DNA of 64,000 bases, taken from Chloranthus sessilifolius (lineage: Eukaryota > Streptophyta > Magnoliopsida > Chloranthales > Chloranthaceae). A program made the position numbers and the translations under genes. Below the pieces are notes generated by a model that did not search any database, had not been told where the DNA came from, and saw nothing but the letters and a program-made list of their open reading frames with translations. Shown in pieces: positions 33,897-46,255 of this stretch. The stretch lies in the NCBI GenBank assembly GCA_021018995.1, contig CM037587.1, forward strand, positions 60,734,104-60,798,103, written 5' to 3'. How positions within the stretch are numbered: position 1 is the first letter of the stretch; every line of letters begins with the position of its first letter.

Positions 33897-35376
33897 ATGG
33901 ACCCGCATTTCGACCCCACCTCTCTTGGAGGTTTTGGGACCGTTATACTTCCCTCTTTGGGCCCGGGGCCCAGTTTTTTAATGAAGTGGCTTGAGAGTTT
34001 GAATGAAAGCGAGCTCGTGGATTTGGATTGGCTTGGGTTGACCCCCTCTCATCTTTTCTTGAAGTTCCTCCACTGTGGGACCTTCTTCATGCGGCGACCT
34101 CTTTTTGGGAAGTAAGCACCCCGATTTGGGAATCGTGAGTTGATTCCTATGCTTGAGGAGCTCTCCAACCTATCGAGCTTGAAGCTTCATAGAGGCCTCG
34201 CCAAAGTAGTGCCAAAACTAGGCTATGCTAAAGCCGCCCATGCAAATTTGGGCTTGAAAAAGGTCGATTATGTGAAAAGTCTCATTGGTGGACCCACCAG
34301 GTATTCAGTGAAATTTCGGAGAGAACTTTTTAGCGACGAGAGCTTGCAGAAATTGCTGATTAGAAATATTTATAACGTGAAGGCTTTTGCTCTCTGTCTC
34401 ATCTCTGAGGTTCTTTTCTATACTGGGGGAGAGAGCTTCTCGCTTGTACTCTGATACATCTTGGCAGAATTAGAGGGGGGCTACTCTGTGATGTATCTGA
34501 CCTTGGCGGAGCTTTATCGTTGCCTCAACACCTTTGCCTTGGGCAAAGTGGCATGCCTTAGGGGATGCCCGCTTCTATTTCAGGTTTAGCTAGGGGAGCA
34601 CCTTGCCATTTTGGGGCCTGTGCCTCATTTCTATAAGTCTATGGTGAGGTGACCCGTAGCTTTTTGGGCAGATGCCACATGCTTCCACAAGGAGATGCGC
34701 AGGGGCTGAAGCTTTGGTTGGCTGAGGCTGAGTTGGTGTGGAGGCTTCCCTGGTTAGACCGAACTTTCTCGATGGTCCGCTTTAGAGATCATGAGGGCAT
34801 GACGCTTCTTGGCTTGACCGGCAGCACCTACTATTTCCCATTTCGGGTGCGGCACCAGTTCGATTGCTCTCAGCACGTGCCTTGTGCGGTAAAACCTTCC
34901 CTATGCAACTTGATCTTTTCTTGGGGTGCTCTGGGGACATGGATAGGATAGCTGCTCTCTAGGAGATGCGTCAATCGACGCTCATGTGTGATCTAGAGTA
35001 GGGGAGTTTGGTTTTATCCTCCCCAGAGTATGACGCTTGGCTGCTATCCGAGAAGTCTTCTATTGGTCACTCGAATCAAGCAGAGAGCAGTGATTTAGGG
35101 GGACCTTGGCCGAAGAAGGAGTCGACACTTCGAGCCCACATTGAGCTGCTGACGGATGAGAAGCGAATTCTACAAGAGCATATAGAGAAGCAAAAAATTA
35201 GAGCAGAAGTAGCAGAAGCCAGAGCCGAAATAGCTGAGTGTGAGGTCATTCGTCTGGAAGGAGCCTTGAGTGATGCTCTTGGTGCTACCGATGCTTCCCG
35301 GAAGTGGTATTGGAGTCTCCATGGTCGCTGGATGACTGAGCGGGATGTTTGGAAGGATGATTTACACCTACCCTGA
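33897..35376 (+). pseudogene. DUF7745-like extra gene in E4, antisense to gag-pol
   Basis: The ATG at 33897 corresponds to that at 60720 in E7. Readable blocks: PMLEELSNLSSLKLHRGLAK and KVVPKLGYAKAAHANLGLKK, FRRELFSDESLQKLL with NVKAFALCL, then LWLAEAELVWRLPWLDRTF and GSTYYFPFRVRHQF, and a C-terminal coiled coil (RAHIELLTDEKRILQEHI). The block PTLEExxxLTGL, plus the coiled-coil tail, is typical of DUF7745 proteins common in plant genomes and in Tat extra ORFs; function unknown. The stop is at 35374-35376. It is broken in several places. Confidence 0.65.
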
Positions 35377-35696
35377 AGCATGAGTTGGGTCATTGATTCC
35401 ATCTTGCACATATCTTTTGCATAGATCAAAACCATAGAAAGGGGTATAAGAAACCCTTGTTCAGATACATCCTTTTTGGTGTATATATTTTCTTCATATT
35501 TTTGTTGTTTTTGTACTTTTGTAAAAAGGAAAGAAAGGAAGCTAGACATCACACCAATTATTTTTTGGGATGTGGTGTAAGCAGCATACAAGTTTGTAAA
35601 AAAAAGGAAGCCTATTATCTTACAAAAAGTGTTGTTCCTACTCTCTTCGATTGATGGATTTCTTTTAAGATGGAAAGTGCATAGTATGGGTAGGTA
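35377..35696. other. E4 stretch between DUF7745-like gene and tandem repeat
   Basis: AT-rich non-coding sequence, likely the 3' UTR of the DUF7745-like gene on the plus strand. Nothing else is seen. Confidence 0.5.
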
Positions 35697-36215
35697 AATG
35701 GGAAAGGGAAATCCGTTATCTTTGACAAAAGTGGTCTCCTTGCCTTGTGGTGGTGCACACAGTGTGGGCCTAAAAATGGAAAAGGGAATCTATTATCTTT
35801 GATAAAAGTGGTTTCCTTGCCTTGTGGTGGTGCACACAGTGTGGGCCTAAGAATGGGAATGGGAAATCTATTATCTTTGATAAAAGTGGTCTCCTTGCCT
35901 TGTGGTGGTGCACACAGTGTGGGCCTAAGAATGGGAAAGGGAAATCTATTATCTTTAATAAAAGTGGTCTCCTTGCCTTGTGGTGGTGCACACAGTGTGG
36001 GCCAAAGAATGGGAGAGGGAAATCTATTATCTTTGATAAAAGTGGTCTCCTTGCCTTGTGGTGGTGCACACAGTGTGGACCTAAGAATGGGAGAGGGAAA
36101 TCTATTATCTTTGATAAAAGTGATCTCCTTGCCTTATCGTGGTGCACACAGTATGGGCCTAAGAATGGGAAAGGGAAATCTATTATCTTTGATAAAAGTG
36201 GTCTCTTTGCTTCTT
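35697..36215 (-). repeat. E4 3' UTR tandem repeat, 77-78 bp, 6 units
   Basis: Six units share GGTGGTGCACACAGTGTGGG and AAATCTATTATCTTTGATA. GCACAC recurs at spacings of 77, 78, 78, 78 and 78 bp. A 78-bp period is a multiple of three, so long frames in both strands (for example 35745-36269) are artefacts. It lies at the same place as the private repeats of E3 and E7. A GTGCAC palindrome sits in each unit. Confidence 0.92.
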
Positions 36216-37389
36216 TTCCCCTTTCCCTCTTTTTTTTTGTTTTGGTCTGATGCCTTAATCACAGGGTGAGATAACGGGTCCCCCTTTGAGCACGATTGAA
36301 CCCCCTTACGTGGTTAGATCTGGATGAGGATCAACAGTTTTACCAAGGCCGGAACATCTATCCCATTAGATTAAATCGACCTTTTCTCCTTAACCTGGGT
36401 TATACGTTTGACTGTGCAATGTTGAAGTCATACTTGGTCCGGGCCTAACTTGATCTAATATGAATGACCCAGTTGGCAACTAGGTAGCAAAGGAGGGTGA
36501 TCGAAGGATTTCTTCTCATCTTTTCCTTTTTCTCATTTTCTTTTTCTTTTTCAACTTTCTTACTCACAACGCCCAAGGCGGGTTTTCGTCGTGCCCATTC
36601 TTGCTCTTTTTTTACCCGTAGCGCCCTCTCGAGTTTTCACCACGTCCATGGGTTTGCGTTTTAACCCCTGGCGCCCTTTTGGATTTTCACCTGGTCTGCA
36701 CAAACTCCCTCTTTTTACCCGTAGCGCCCTTTCGGGTTTTCACCATGTCCATCATGCTTTGAGCTTGTATATATTTTATTTCCTTTTCTTTTTCTTTATT
36801 TTTCAAAGGCCACGACATGGACGTCGACTAAGTCATAGTCGGCTAGATGGAGTTCATGGTTGTCTCAAGGCTTGGCTTGTGCTGACTTAACAAATATTGT
36901 GATTGCTCTTAGACCTCGAAGAGGGCTTTTTCTCGAAATGTATCGTGGCCATGGGTAAGGTTAGGACTTTGAAGGCATTCTGGGCTAAAAAAGGTTTCCT
37001 TGACTGGGTTCTTGTTACCGTAATACACTTCTTCCTTTGGGGGAGGTTTACTGTACATGCCCCATGATTTTTCTATCTTTTTTCTTTTTCTATTTTTTGT
37101 TCTTTCTGCTTTTCAGACAATCTCTTTTTTAGGTTTTGCTTTTTCGATTTTGGGTTTTGAGGATAACTCTTTTTCCTCTTTTTTTTGGTTGGTATATGTA
37201 CGCACATTTCCTTTTCTTGGGAGGGGGTGGTAAAAAGAAAGGCTAATGGCTCGATGGGTGTAGCAAAAAGGTATGATTTTTAGGGGTGTTTTTCAGGTTA
37301 CTTGACTTTGAAACGATGGCCTGTTTTGAGGGGTCCTTAAGCAATAATGTATCCGTCTTATCAATGCTTACCTTGTCATAGGAGACTAT
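36216..37389 (-). other. E4 3' UTR
   Basis: On the minus strand this matches E3 27600-28710: the block with GTATAACCCAGG and the three-box repeat (36608-36760). It also contains T-rich runs and a CCCCATGATTTTTC segment that mirrors 27905-27920. No gene is seen. Confidence 0.75.
36608..36760 (-). repeat. E4 three-box 3' UTR repeat
   Basis: Read on the minus strand: boxes near 36760, 36705 and 36650 with GAAAACYCGAAAGGGCGC-like cores. The middle box is the variant (ACCAGGTG..., ...CAGGGGTTAA), as in E3 and E7. Confidence 0.85.
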
Positions 37390-38540
37390 GAGTAGAACCA
37401 TCGGACGTACCTAGTGTTGATGGGCTCAGGAAAGTGATCTCCGTCCATGGTGGTGAGGTGGATTGCATATATTATGAGCACTTCTCGGATGATGTCTTGA
37501 ATTTCCCTCTTCAATTAGCGTGGAGGGATGGAAAGATCTTCTTGAGTACAGTGTCTCCTACCTTCATATCTCGATCGCGAACACGTTTGCTGTAAGCGCG
37601 TGCGATTCACCCTTGATAAACTTGGGTATGACACAAGGCCCCCAAGGCCAGGAGCCTTTTCTCGTCTAGCAGGTTCAGCTGCTCAAAGCAGTACCTTTCC
37701 CTTTTTGCTTTAGGCAAGCCTGATTCCATGAGTATACAGAGTGAGGATACCTCAACTTCTACTGGAAGAATGACCTCAGTTCCATACACAAGGGAGAATA
37801 GTGTTGCCCCTATAGCGGTACGAATCGATGTCCTGTAGGCCCATAATGCAAACGGCAACATTTGGCTCCAATCTCGATAAGTGATGACCATTTTCTCAAG
37901 GATGCGGATGATTGTTTTGTGAGCAGCTTTCATGGCTCTATTGGTTTGCTGTCGATATGGCGACGAACAATGGTGCTTGATCTTGTATTGCTCGCAGAAG
38001 GCCTTGATGAGCTTGTTCGCGAAGTTGGTGCCATTATCGGTGATGATGTCCTTGGGTACATCGAAGCGACAGACAATATTATTCTTGATGAATTTTTTGA
38101 TATGCTGGGCCGTGATGTTGGCTTAGGATGTTTCCTCTACCCATTTGGTGAAGTATTCGATGGCGACCAGGATGAATTGATGTCTATTGGAAGCCTTTGT
38201 ATTAACCTTCCCGACAACATCGAGGCCCCAGGTGGCAAATGGCCATGGAGTGGTCATGCTGTGTAGGCAGGAGCATGTATCAGACTAGAGTGTTTTTGAC
38301 ATTTGTAGCACTTCCGAATGTGTTTTCAACAATCATATTCCATGGTTGTCCAGAAGTACCCCTGCCGTATAATCTTCTTAGTGAGCACGTGTCCGTTGAT
38401 GTGGGCACCGCATACTCCCTCGTGGATTTGTTTTATGATGTTGGCTGCCTCACTTTCAGTTAAGCATCTGAGCAGGATATTGTTATACGATCGCTTATAG
38501 AGACACTCACTGCAGATGACGTAATTTGCAGCCAAGCGAT
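37390..38540 (-). pseudogene. E4 integrase fossil
   Basis: The minus strand encodes, in order, CSECLYKRSYNNILLRCL (zinc-finger part) with IHEGVCGAHINGHVL, then a degraded catalytic core with the NGTNFAN-like segment, followed by LPFALWAYRTSIRT, a usual Tat segment after the catalytic domain. Function as for E3. It is broken in several places. Confidence 0.85.
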
Positions 38541-38583
38541 GGATGGTTCACCTATCCGTTCTGGATGCATCCTAAGGGAATGT

Positions 38584-39100
38584 TTAAGTCTCGAGGAAGT
38601 TCTTGATGTCTGATAACCATGGCGGCTCATCAATAGGCTTTATGGGTTCCTCAATCTGGAGGCAGAAGGTAGGCTCATTCCTCTGTTCAATCATGATCGG
38701 CTTCATCACAACACCATATGGGATTTCTACCATTGATTCCAAAGTTGCTAATGCATTGGCGAAGCGATTCCTTATTCGCGGGACATATGAGAATGTAACA
38801 TCCTTAAAGCATGCTATCAGATCTTCGAGGTGCTCATGGTAGGGGATTAGCTTCTCGTCCTTCATCTTCCACTCGTCGTTTGTCTGACATATGACCAACT
38901 GAGAGTCGCTAAAAACTCTGAGATGAATTACATTCAGGTCCAATGCCGCTTGTAGGCTAGCTGTGCAGGCTTCGTACTCGGCCATATTGTTGGTGCAGGG
39001 GAAATTGAGTTTGATGGAAACCGATATGTGTGATCATTTTGGCGAGATTAGAATAGCGTCGACTCCCTGACCCTCAGCATTTGCTGCGCCGTCGAAGTGC
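38584..39100 (-). pseudogene. E4 second RNase H fossil
   Basis: The minus strand reads MHFDGAANAEGQGVDAIL near 39034-39100, then MAEYEACTASLQAALDLN and VFSDSQLVICQTNDEWK. The first and third acidic positions of the RNase H fold are visible (FDGAANAEG, FSDSQLV). This is the additional archaeal-type RNase H of the Tat branch. It is broken. Confidence 0.82.
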
Positions 39101-40510
39101 ATCACCCAGGATTCTTTCATCTCTTCGGTATTGTCCTCTGTCATAAATAAGATATCCTCATTTGGGAACTCAGTTCTCAAAGGCTCATAATCAGGTAAGG
39201 GACTGTCGGCAAGATGATCGGCTAGTGCTTGCCCTTTGATTGACTTCTGAGTGACATATGTGATGTCAAATTCGGATAAGAGTTGCCAACATGCAGTCCG
39301 CCCAGTGAGAGCTAGCTTTTCGAACAAGTACTTTAACAGATCCATTCGTGCTAGCAGTAGAACAGCTTGATATAACAAGTAGTGGCGGAGCCTCTGTATA
39401 GCCCATACGAGAGCCAGGCATGCTTTCTCCATATAAGAATAGTGTGTCTCGTAATCAATAAATTTCTTGCTGAGATAGTAGATGGCCTGCACCCTTCTTC
39501 CTGTTTCATCATGCTGCCATAGGACACATCCCATCAAAACTTCCGTTGTGGAGAGATATATTAGGAGTGGTCTCCCTGGCTTGGGCGGTACTAAAACTGG
39601 CAGGTTGAGAAGATATCCCTTGATTTTATCAAATGCCGCCTGACAGTCGTCGTTCCATTCAACGGGTGAATCTTTCCTCAGTAGTTTGAAAATCGACGTA
39701 CAGATAGGAGTGATTTGGGCGATGAACCAGCTGATATACTGTATCCTGCCCAAGAATCCTCTAACCTCTTTCTCGATAGATGGTGGCGGCATTTCTGTGA
39801 TGGCTTTTACTTTGATTGGGTTAACCTCGATACCTCTCCTGCTGACAATGAAGCCTAATAGTTTCCCTAACATGGCACCGAATCTGCATTTATGAGGATT
39901 TAGATGAAGCCTGTATTTTCTCAACCTCTCAAACAGATTTTGGAGGTTTATCAGATGGTCACTTCTCTTTGCTAACTTGGTGATCATGTCGTCGACATAC
40001 ACCTCTATTTCTCGATGCATCATGTCATGGAATAGCACTGTCATTACTCTCTGGTAGGTTGTGCTGGCATTTTTTAATCTGAATGGCATGACTCGGAAGT
40101 TAAAAGTTGTCCAGGGAGTGATGAATGTTGTCTTCTCTTGGTCTGCTTCTACCATCTCGATTTGATTGTACCCGAAAAACCCATCCATAAATGAGAGCAT
40201 CCCGTGCTTAGTAGTGTTATCGACCAAGATGTCGATGTGTGGCAATGGAAAGTCGTCCTTTGGGCTCGCCTTGTTTAAGTTTCAGAAATCAATGCACATG
40301 CAGACCTTTTCATCCTTCTGTGGCACTAGGACGATGTTCGCTAGCCACTGAGGGTACTTGGAAATCATGATAAATCCTGCGTCGTATTGTTTAATGACCT
40401 CGTCCTTTACTTTCAACATCCACTCTGGTCAAAGTCACTCAACTTTTGCTTGACTGGCTTGATATCAGGGTTGAGTGGCAACTCATACTCGACCAAATCA
40501 GTGTCTAAAC
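39100..40510 (-). pseudogene. E4 reverse transcriptase and RT-linked RNase H fossil
   Basis: The minus strand holds MPHIDILVD, SFMDGFFGYNQIEM, TTFITPWTTFNFRVMPFRLK and the catalytic box YVDDMIT near 39990. The thumb has LGFIVSRRGIEVNP and KAITEMPPPS. The RT-linked RNase H contains YETHYSYMEKACLALVWA. The open stretch 39034-40245 is the longest in E4. The N-terminal RT end (PLNPDIKPVKQKL-like) runs on to about 40510. It is broken. Confidence 0.92.
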
Positions 40511-41660
40511 CAGGCATGTCTTCGTATGACCATGCAAAAATGTTATGGTATGATCAAAGGAAATCAATCAGGCTTTTTCTTTCTTCGGAAGACAGCGCCG
40601 TTTCGATCTTGGTAATTCTAGAAGTCTCCTTGGTCCCTAGATTGACGTCCTCGATTTCTTCAATGATAGGGGTAGGACCATGCTCAAAGTCAGGAAACCG
40701 TTCAAGGAGTTCATTGGGAAGCTCCTCAGTGGGGATCTCCTTGTCCAAACTCGTGACTCCTACCTCTTCTTGTATTTCTACAGGAAAGGGGTCGATTTCA
40801 TGTGGGACGGGCTTTTTTATAAAGGCATCATTTTCTTTGACTTTACGAGGAATTTTAAAAGACAATATTTTTCAATTTTGCATTTTTCCTATGTTTTTGG
40901 AATTTTTGTTTTCTCTAGAAATGGGCTCTTGGCAAAGTGAGTCCCTATATATACATAGTATTGCCTGCCAAGGGCTTATCTCACTTTTTATAGGCTATTT
41001 TTTTTTAGAAAACGGGTACTAAATTTCAGGCCACTCGCCGCTTCCAGGGTTTGGAACATAGATGCCCAATTTCATACCTGTGGTGTCGCTCCTTTACCTG
41101 TTTGGATGGAGGGAGTTGGCTGATGTGATTCCTCAGAGTCAGCCTCCATCATGTTAATCCTGGGTTCGTTTGAAATTATGTCCTCAAACATTAGCAAAGT
41201 CCTATGGTGGTTTACCATAAGGGCGAATTGGGTAGATATGGAAAACTTTTTCTCAAAAAGGGACAGAGCGGCTAAGTCTATTTCAAGGTTCGGAGGGATA
41301 ATTTGGAGATTGGTGGGGTGGGCTGGGGTTGCTGGCTTATGCGGGCTTAACTGTGTTGCCCCATTTCGATCAATCTTCACAATCCCTGTGCTCACGAAGG
41401 TGTCCCGAATGTGAGGTCTAGGATGGATTTCTTTTTCTAGGTTCATCCCCTTGGCTTTTGTTGCAGCGATGGCTCGGGCCTTTTCCTTAGCCTCTCACAC
41501 TTTTTCTTCTGTGGGCTTGTAACCTAGCCCAAATCTGACTTGCTACCCCCTTTTACCTTGACGGGCTCTCTCCTGCCTTGTAACTGGGGTCCCAACCCCT
41601 TTCCTTTCTGATAGCCCCATTTATGGAGCATGGCCACGACTACGACCATTCCGCCTCTGG
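40511..41660 (-). pseudogene. E4 protease-RT linker with G-patch-like segment
   Basis: The minus strand reads MLHKWGYQKGKGLGPQLQG at about 41580-41640, a good G-patch-like motif as seen between protease and RT of Tat elements. Then come polar linkers with FPDFEHGPTPIIEEIEDVNL (about 40620-40690). It corresponds to E3 23370-24560. It is broken. Confidence 0.78.
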
Positions 41661-42351
41661 TTTTCAGGGTGATACTTTCTGGGGGCTCCGGGGCTACAAC
41701 TAACACCTCGTATTCAAAGCTGTGGAGGTCAGTATCTTCGGTTGTGTGCGGTATATCCAGCATTTTGGGGTTCTTGATGCTGTGTGTGGCCTTCTCACTT
41801 TCATCATGCCCTTCACCTATGATGGTGATGATCTTTTGTCTAGACAAGAACTTGAGCTTCTAATGCAATGTTGAAGGTATTCCGACCTCATGTAACCAGG
41901 GGCGCCCTAATAACAGGTTGAAGGAGGACTTGATGTCCATTACTTGGAAAGGTATGGAAAAGGTCATTGGCCCAATTACGAGCTCAAGGTCAACTTCTCC
42001 CATTATATCTCTTCTCGTATTATCAAAACCTCTGGCTCTGGTTTTTGTCGGTCTCAACATGCAAGGATCTACCCCTATTTTGGTAGTTGTTCTCAGAGGG
42101 CATATATTTAGAGCAGACCCATTGTCAATTAATACTAATGAGATTATCATGTTTCTAGATTCTACAGTGATATTGAGGGACTTGGAATGATTATTTCCCT
42201 CTTTTGGTAAATCAGCAATTGAAAAAGAGATGGCATTGGGAGCCATCACCTGCCTGATTATCTGCCCGACTTCATCCGGGCTTACTTGAAGAGATACATG
42301 TGCATTTTTTAATGCCCCCATTAGAGCTTGGAAATGAAGTGGGGATGTCAT
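41660..42351 (-). pseudogene. E4 protease fossil
   Basis: The minus strand from 42351 reads MTSPLHFQALMGALKN, then LIDNGSALNICPL (active site, with Asn at the place of Thr in the usual DTGS), VIGPMTFSIPFQV, and LLLGRPWLHEVGIPSTLH. This is a more complete reading than the E3 copy. The C-terminal part reaches about 41660. The enzyme cleaves the polyprotein. It is broken only downstream, in the linker. Confidence 0.88.
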
Positions 42352-42868
42352 TAACAGGAGTATGTGCTTTCAGCTGAGTCTTAAGTATGTGCTCTCGGCT
42401 CATCTTTTCAAATGGTTTTACATCAGTAGTATCCTTCTTCCCTTCTGGTCGGGTTGGTGCTAGTGCTGGTGTGTCTGGTTACTTGGAGATCTAATAAGAC
42501 TGGGTGACAAAGTCAATTGCCCCCTATTTGCTGCTGTTGGCATTGACGTTTGTCTGTTCGTAACTGAGCGAGACTTGGTGAGGATCATAAGTTAGTCTCG
42601 GGATCTGGAACGGAATGACTGTCGATATTTGATGTGCTTATACTGATTGCTTGGAAAAGGTGAGCAATACCTGGTTAACCTCTATAAGCGACGGGCGGGT
42701 GGAAGAGGTGGGTCAAATGGGATTGGCGAGGATTGTGGGTGACTGTGATGGGGGTGATGTGACGTGGGTGGGCCATTGATAACTAATGGGTGATGGCGAG
42801 GGATGGGGGGCACAATTGGCTATTGGGTAGTTGGTAGGGGTGGCCGTGTACAGTCGGTAGGAATTAAT
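42352..42868 (-). pseudogene. E4 gag-protease linker
   Basis: Pro/Thr/Ser-rich sequence matching E3 21150-21816, with no hAT insertion. No domain can be named. Confidence 0.55.
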
Positions 42869-44140
42869 TTATACATAATTGACAAGAGCTGGCAATAGGA
42901 AATATGCCCTAAGATCTAAGGGTTCCGCTTGTGGCGTGGGGTTAGGAAAATAATTAGCCAAATTCAAAGGCTCAATTACCCCAATGCTTCTATCTTCTTG
43001 ATTTCTCTGCAGCAGCGCAATAAAATTTTCCTGGTCGCGGATGTAATCTGACTGGTCAAATTCCAACTCTTCATCATCCTCTTTTACCATGCTGACAATG
43101 GGTCTTAAACTCGCCCCTCCGGGAGGGTATGGGGGTAGTGACACCTGGTGTATGTTGGCATGCTGGTGGCTTGGGGGAGTTCTGATAGAATGATTTTACC
43201 AACCTCTATCAAATCTTGTATCGTGTGTTTCAAAGGGAAATAACGATTAGTTGGGTGGCCCGGTCCTTGGTGGAAGTTGCAATGAGTGTTAGGATCATAA
43301 TTTCTCGAGATCGGATTCGGCGGGGGTCGTGGCTGGAGTGCTGTGACCAGACCTTTCTCAATTAACAGAGGTAACAAAATGTTCGGTGACTGCCCCAAGG
43401 GCGTAAAGACTTGATCAAAGCGGGCTTTTCTCTATTCTGGTGTCATCTATGTCCCTTGGCCATTTCTGATTCTCTGCATTGGCTCACTTCTAGTTGGGGT
43501 TGGCTGGTCTACCCTGAATTGGAAGGGAATTGTGCTGACATTGGGTTGCATATTATCGACTATTTGTACATCCATCTCAGTTCTTCTTTTGTTTCTTTGA
43601 TCAGCAAATCTCCGGACATGGCTGTTAGCTATTTTATTCAATCGGCCTTCTCTTATCGCACCTTTGCAGCGATTGGCATTCCTAACCAAATCAGTAAAAC
43701 TAGATTATTGTTGGTATACTAGGAAGTCTGAAATGACTGGCAGAGTGTTCTTTGAGATCATTTCGATCTACTCATCGTCGGGTATCCGGTTCTTGACCTG
43801 AGACGCCAGTGCCCTCCATCGCCCTAAGTAATCACTGAATGCTTCATCGGGCTTTTACTTTAATCGAGCTAGATCAGATTTCCTAGGTTCAATGTCTATG
43901 TTATAGACATACTATTCTTGGAACAGGTGGGTCAGGTCCTTCCACGTTTTAATCATGGAAGGTTCTAAAGATGTGAACCACCTTAAAGTTGGACCCATAA
44001 GGCTCTTGTGAAAAACTTTTATGAGTAGATGATTATCTCCCCCATATTGGCACATTTCCCCACAGTAGGACTTGAGATGTGCAATGGGGTTCCCCATGCC
44101 ATTATATTTATCGAAGACTGGCACTTTAAATTTCAAGGGT
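42869..44140 (-). pseudogene. E4 gag capsid core and zinc-finger-like part
   Basis: On the minus strand: KFKVPVFDKYNGMGNP, AHLKSYCGEM, VFHKSLMGPTLRWFTSL (capsid core, 43912-44136), then a Lys/Arg-rich stretch, and NFHQGPGHPTNRY with LKHTIQDLIEVGKI (zinc-knuckle-like, about 43190-43310), then DDEELEFDQSDYI (acidic linker). The order matches E3. It is broken in several places. Confidence 0.84.
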
Positions 44141-45632
44141 AAGGGGATTTAAGAGAAAAGGCATAAATAAAAAAAGTCTGTGGCTTGGATCTCAGCTCCA
44201 CCCATCTTCATTAACTGCTTCTGGACCTTGTTCAGTTGTTCTTTCTGCTGCTCGGACTCTTTAGATGGTGGGGCTGCTTTTCAATGATCGGCCTTGATTC
44301 GCTTTGTGCTGCCGGGGGGGGGGTGATTATGGGTGGAGGATTGATGCTGGTGAGTGCCCTGGCATAGGCTTCGCTATTCCTGATCTCATCTTCCTTTTAT
44401 TGCTAGTCTACATATGGTGTAGTGAGGGTGAGATTTTCCTGTTGGTGGTGAATGGACTGAATGGGGGTTGGGTGGGGCAAATGTATATGAGGGAAATTTT
44501 GCGGGGTGATAGGATGAGTGGAAGTTGAATTTTGGGGTGGGGCCTGATGAGGCCATTGTAGGGGAATGTTTGGTAGTGACTTTGAGGTGCATGATGAGCG
44601 AATTGAGGTTGATGAAGGGTGGGTGTCAAGTTCCCGCCTTGGGCCGGATAGGAGGGTTGAGGGAATTGTGAAGGGTATGGGTATGAGGACCCAAGGTTTG
44701 GGCCTTGTTGGGCTTGGGTATGAGGTATGGAGCTTGAGTGGGTTTGGGCCATAAGGCCTTTGGAGGTCTAACCCGTTGGGCTTTGTTGGGTTTGGGCCAT
44801 AAGGCCTTGGTGGGTTTGGCCCATTTGGCCTTGATGGGTCTGGCCTATTGGGCCTTGATGGGTTTGATCCATTGAGCCTTGATGGGTCTAGCCCACTAGG
44901 CCTTGAGCTCCATTCCAATGGTCCCATGGTGGGTGAGGGCCCTGAATGGTATGGATGATAGGGGTTGGGCCATTAGGCCTTGGTGGGTTTGAGGTAGAGC
45001 AGCATGGAGACTTGGGAGTGTGCATGATGGATTGGAAGATACGTGGTGAGGATGAGGGGAGATGTTTTGGGAGGCCTTCCAATTAGTATAGGCCCAGACC
45101 ATCTCATCCATCATTTCCATTGGAGAGGGATTGGATGGAGGTGGTATATATGAGGGAATGTGGGTTATGGATGAAGTGGGTGTGTGGGAAAAATCGGGCA
45201 TGGCTCGGTAAAATTGGGCATGACCTGGGTAGATGGGGGGATATGTGGTGGATTGGAGAAACTGGGTGTGGCATGGGAAAATGCGGGTGGATTGGGTATA
45301 TGTTGGGAGGATGAAAAATGCGGCATGGTGGTAAAGGTGGGAAACCGGGTCGAGTTTTGGGTGGATGTGGATGAAGGATGGGATGGATTTGGAATGGCCA
45401 TGGATGGGGAAATGGGCACGGTTTGAGCAAATGAGGGGGAATGGGGTGTCAGATTTTGGGTGGTTTGAGCAGTGGTTGATGGGAAAATGGGTGCACTGAA
45501 AGGTCCGGTGACGGAAAATGCGGATTGGGTGAGGGGGATGGAGGTAAAAATCTCTTCTGCATGAGAATGAGTTGGGGAATGTGGCAGGGATGAATTGGAA
45601 TCAGTGTATGCCAAATCCACTGCCCACGACAT
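44141..45632 (-). pseudogene. E4 gag, proline-rich N-terminal part
   Basis: The start MSWAVDLAYTDSN is at 45632 (minus strand), the counterpart of MSWVVDPAYP in E3. Proline-, serine- and histidine-rich sequence follows, with a coding minisatellite at about 44700-44930 (RPNGPNP-like units, CCTTGATGGGTYTGGCCCA on the plus strand). Frames in all phases are due to composition. It is broken. Confidence 0.75.
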
Positions 45633-46090
45633 GGCTTGGTGACGGGTGGGGTACGGGTGCCTCGGATAGGGCTCGTAAAGTTTCCTTCTTCCCCTACAGG
45701 ATGACGAAGGGTAAGACGATGCCGTTGTGCCGGCACCGCGAAGATTTTTCCTTTTCGATTTTTTTTTGGTTTATTTGAAAATTTTGTAAGTGGATCTTTA
45801 CAATGAAGGATTTCAGGGCCCTTGAATTCCCATTTCAGGTAGTGTTTGTACCCTAAATAAATCCTACCATGGGATCTCAATGTGCTTCAGAAAAGTCAAA
45901 GGGGAACCCCTTGATCTATTGAAGGCACGGGAACCAACGCAAACAATTCGATCCCTTGGAGCGAGTCAATAAGAAGTTACCCTCTTTTGACCAATGGGGG
46001 CATATTGGGTGTAGGACAGTGCGGGACCTAATCAGAGGTGCTAAACCACTAACAAGCCTCAGACTCGGGCTGTACTACTCAGGTTAGGCT

Positions 46091-46255
46091 TGGCGTGTGT
46101 ATTACACGAGTGAGGCCAAATCTGGTCAAACTAAGCTTGGTGTGTGTATTTCATGCGCCAATGCAAATATGGGGAAATCTAAGCTTGGCATGTGTAATAT
46201 ACACGCCAATGTAAATCTGGGAAAAAGTGGTTTGGCGTGTATTTTACATACGCCA
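46091..46255. repeat. E4 leader palindrome cluster, word TGTG (4 copies)
   Basis: Copies at about 46091-46113, 46138-46160, 46187-46209 and 46233-46255. Arms are variants of TGGCGTGTGTA and TACACACGCCA around one T or A, with one or more mismatches each. The cluster is 0.83-0.99 kb past the LTR end, the same offset as in E3. Confidence 0.85.

Noticed and set aside
35745-36269. 174-residue open frame with strong internal repetition, on both strands
   Set aside because: The 78-bp unit is a multiple of three, so frames stay open by chance. It lies in the 3' UTR slot and has no counterpart protein in E3 or E7.
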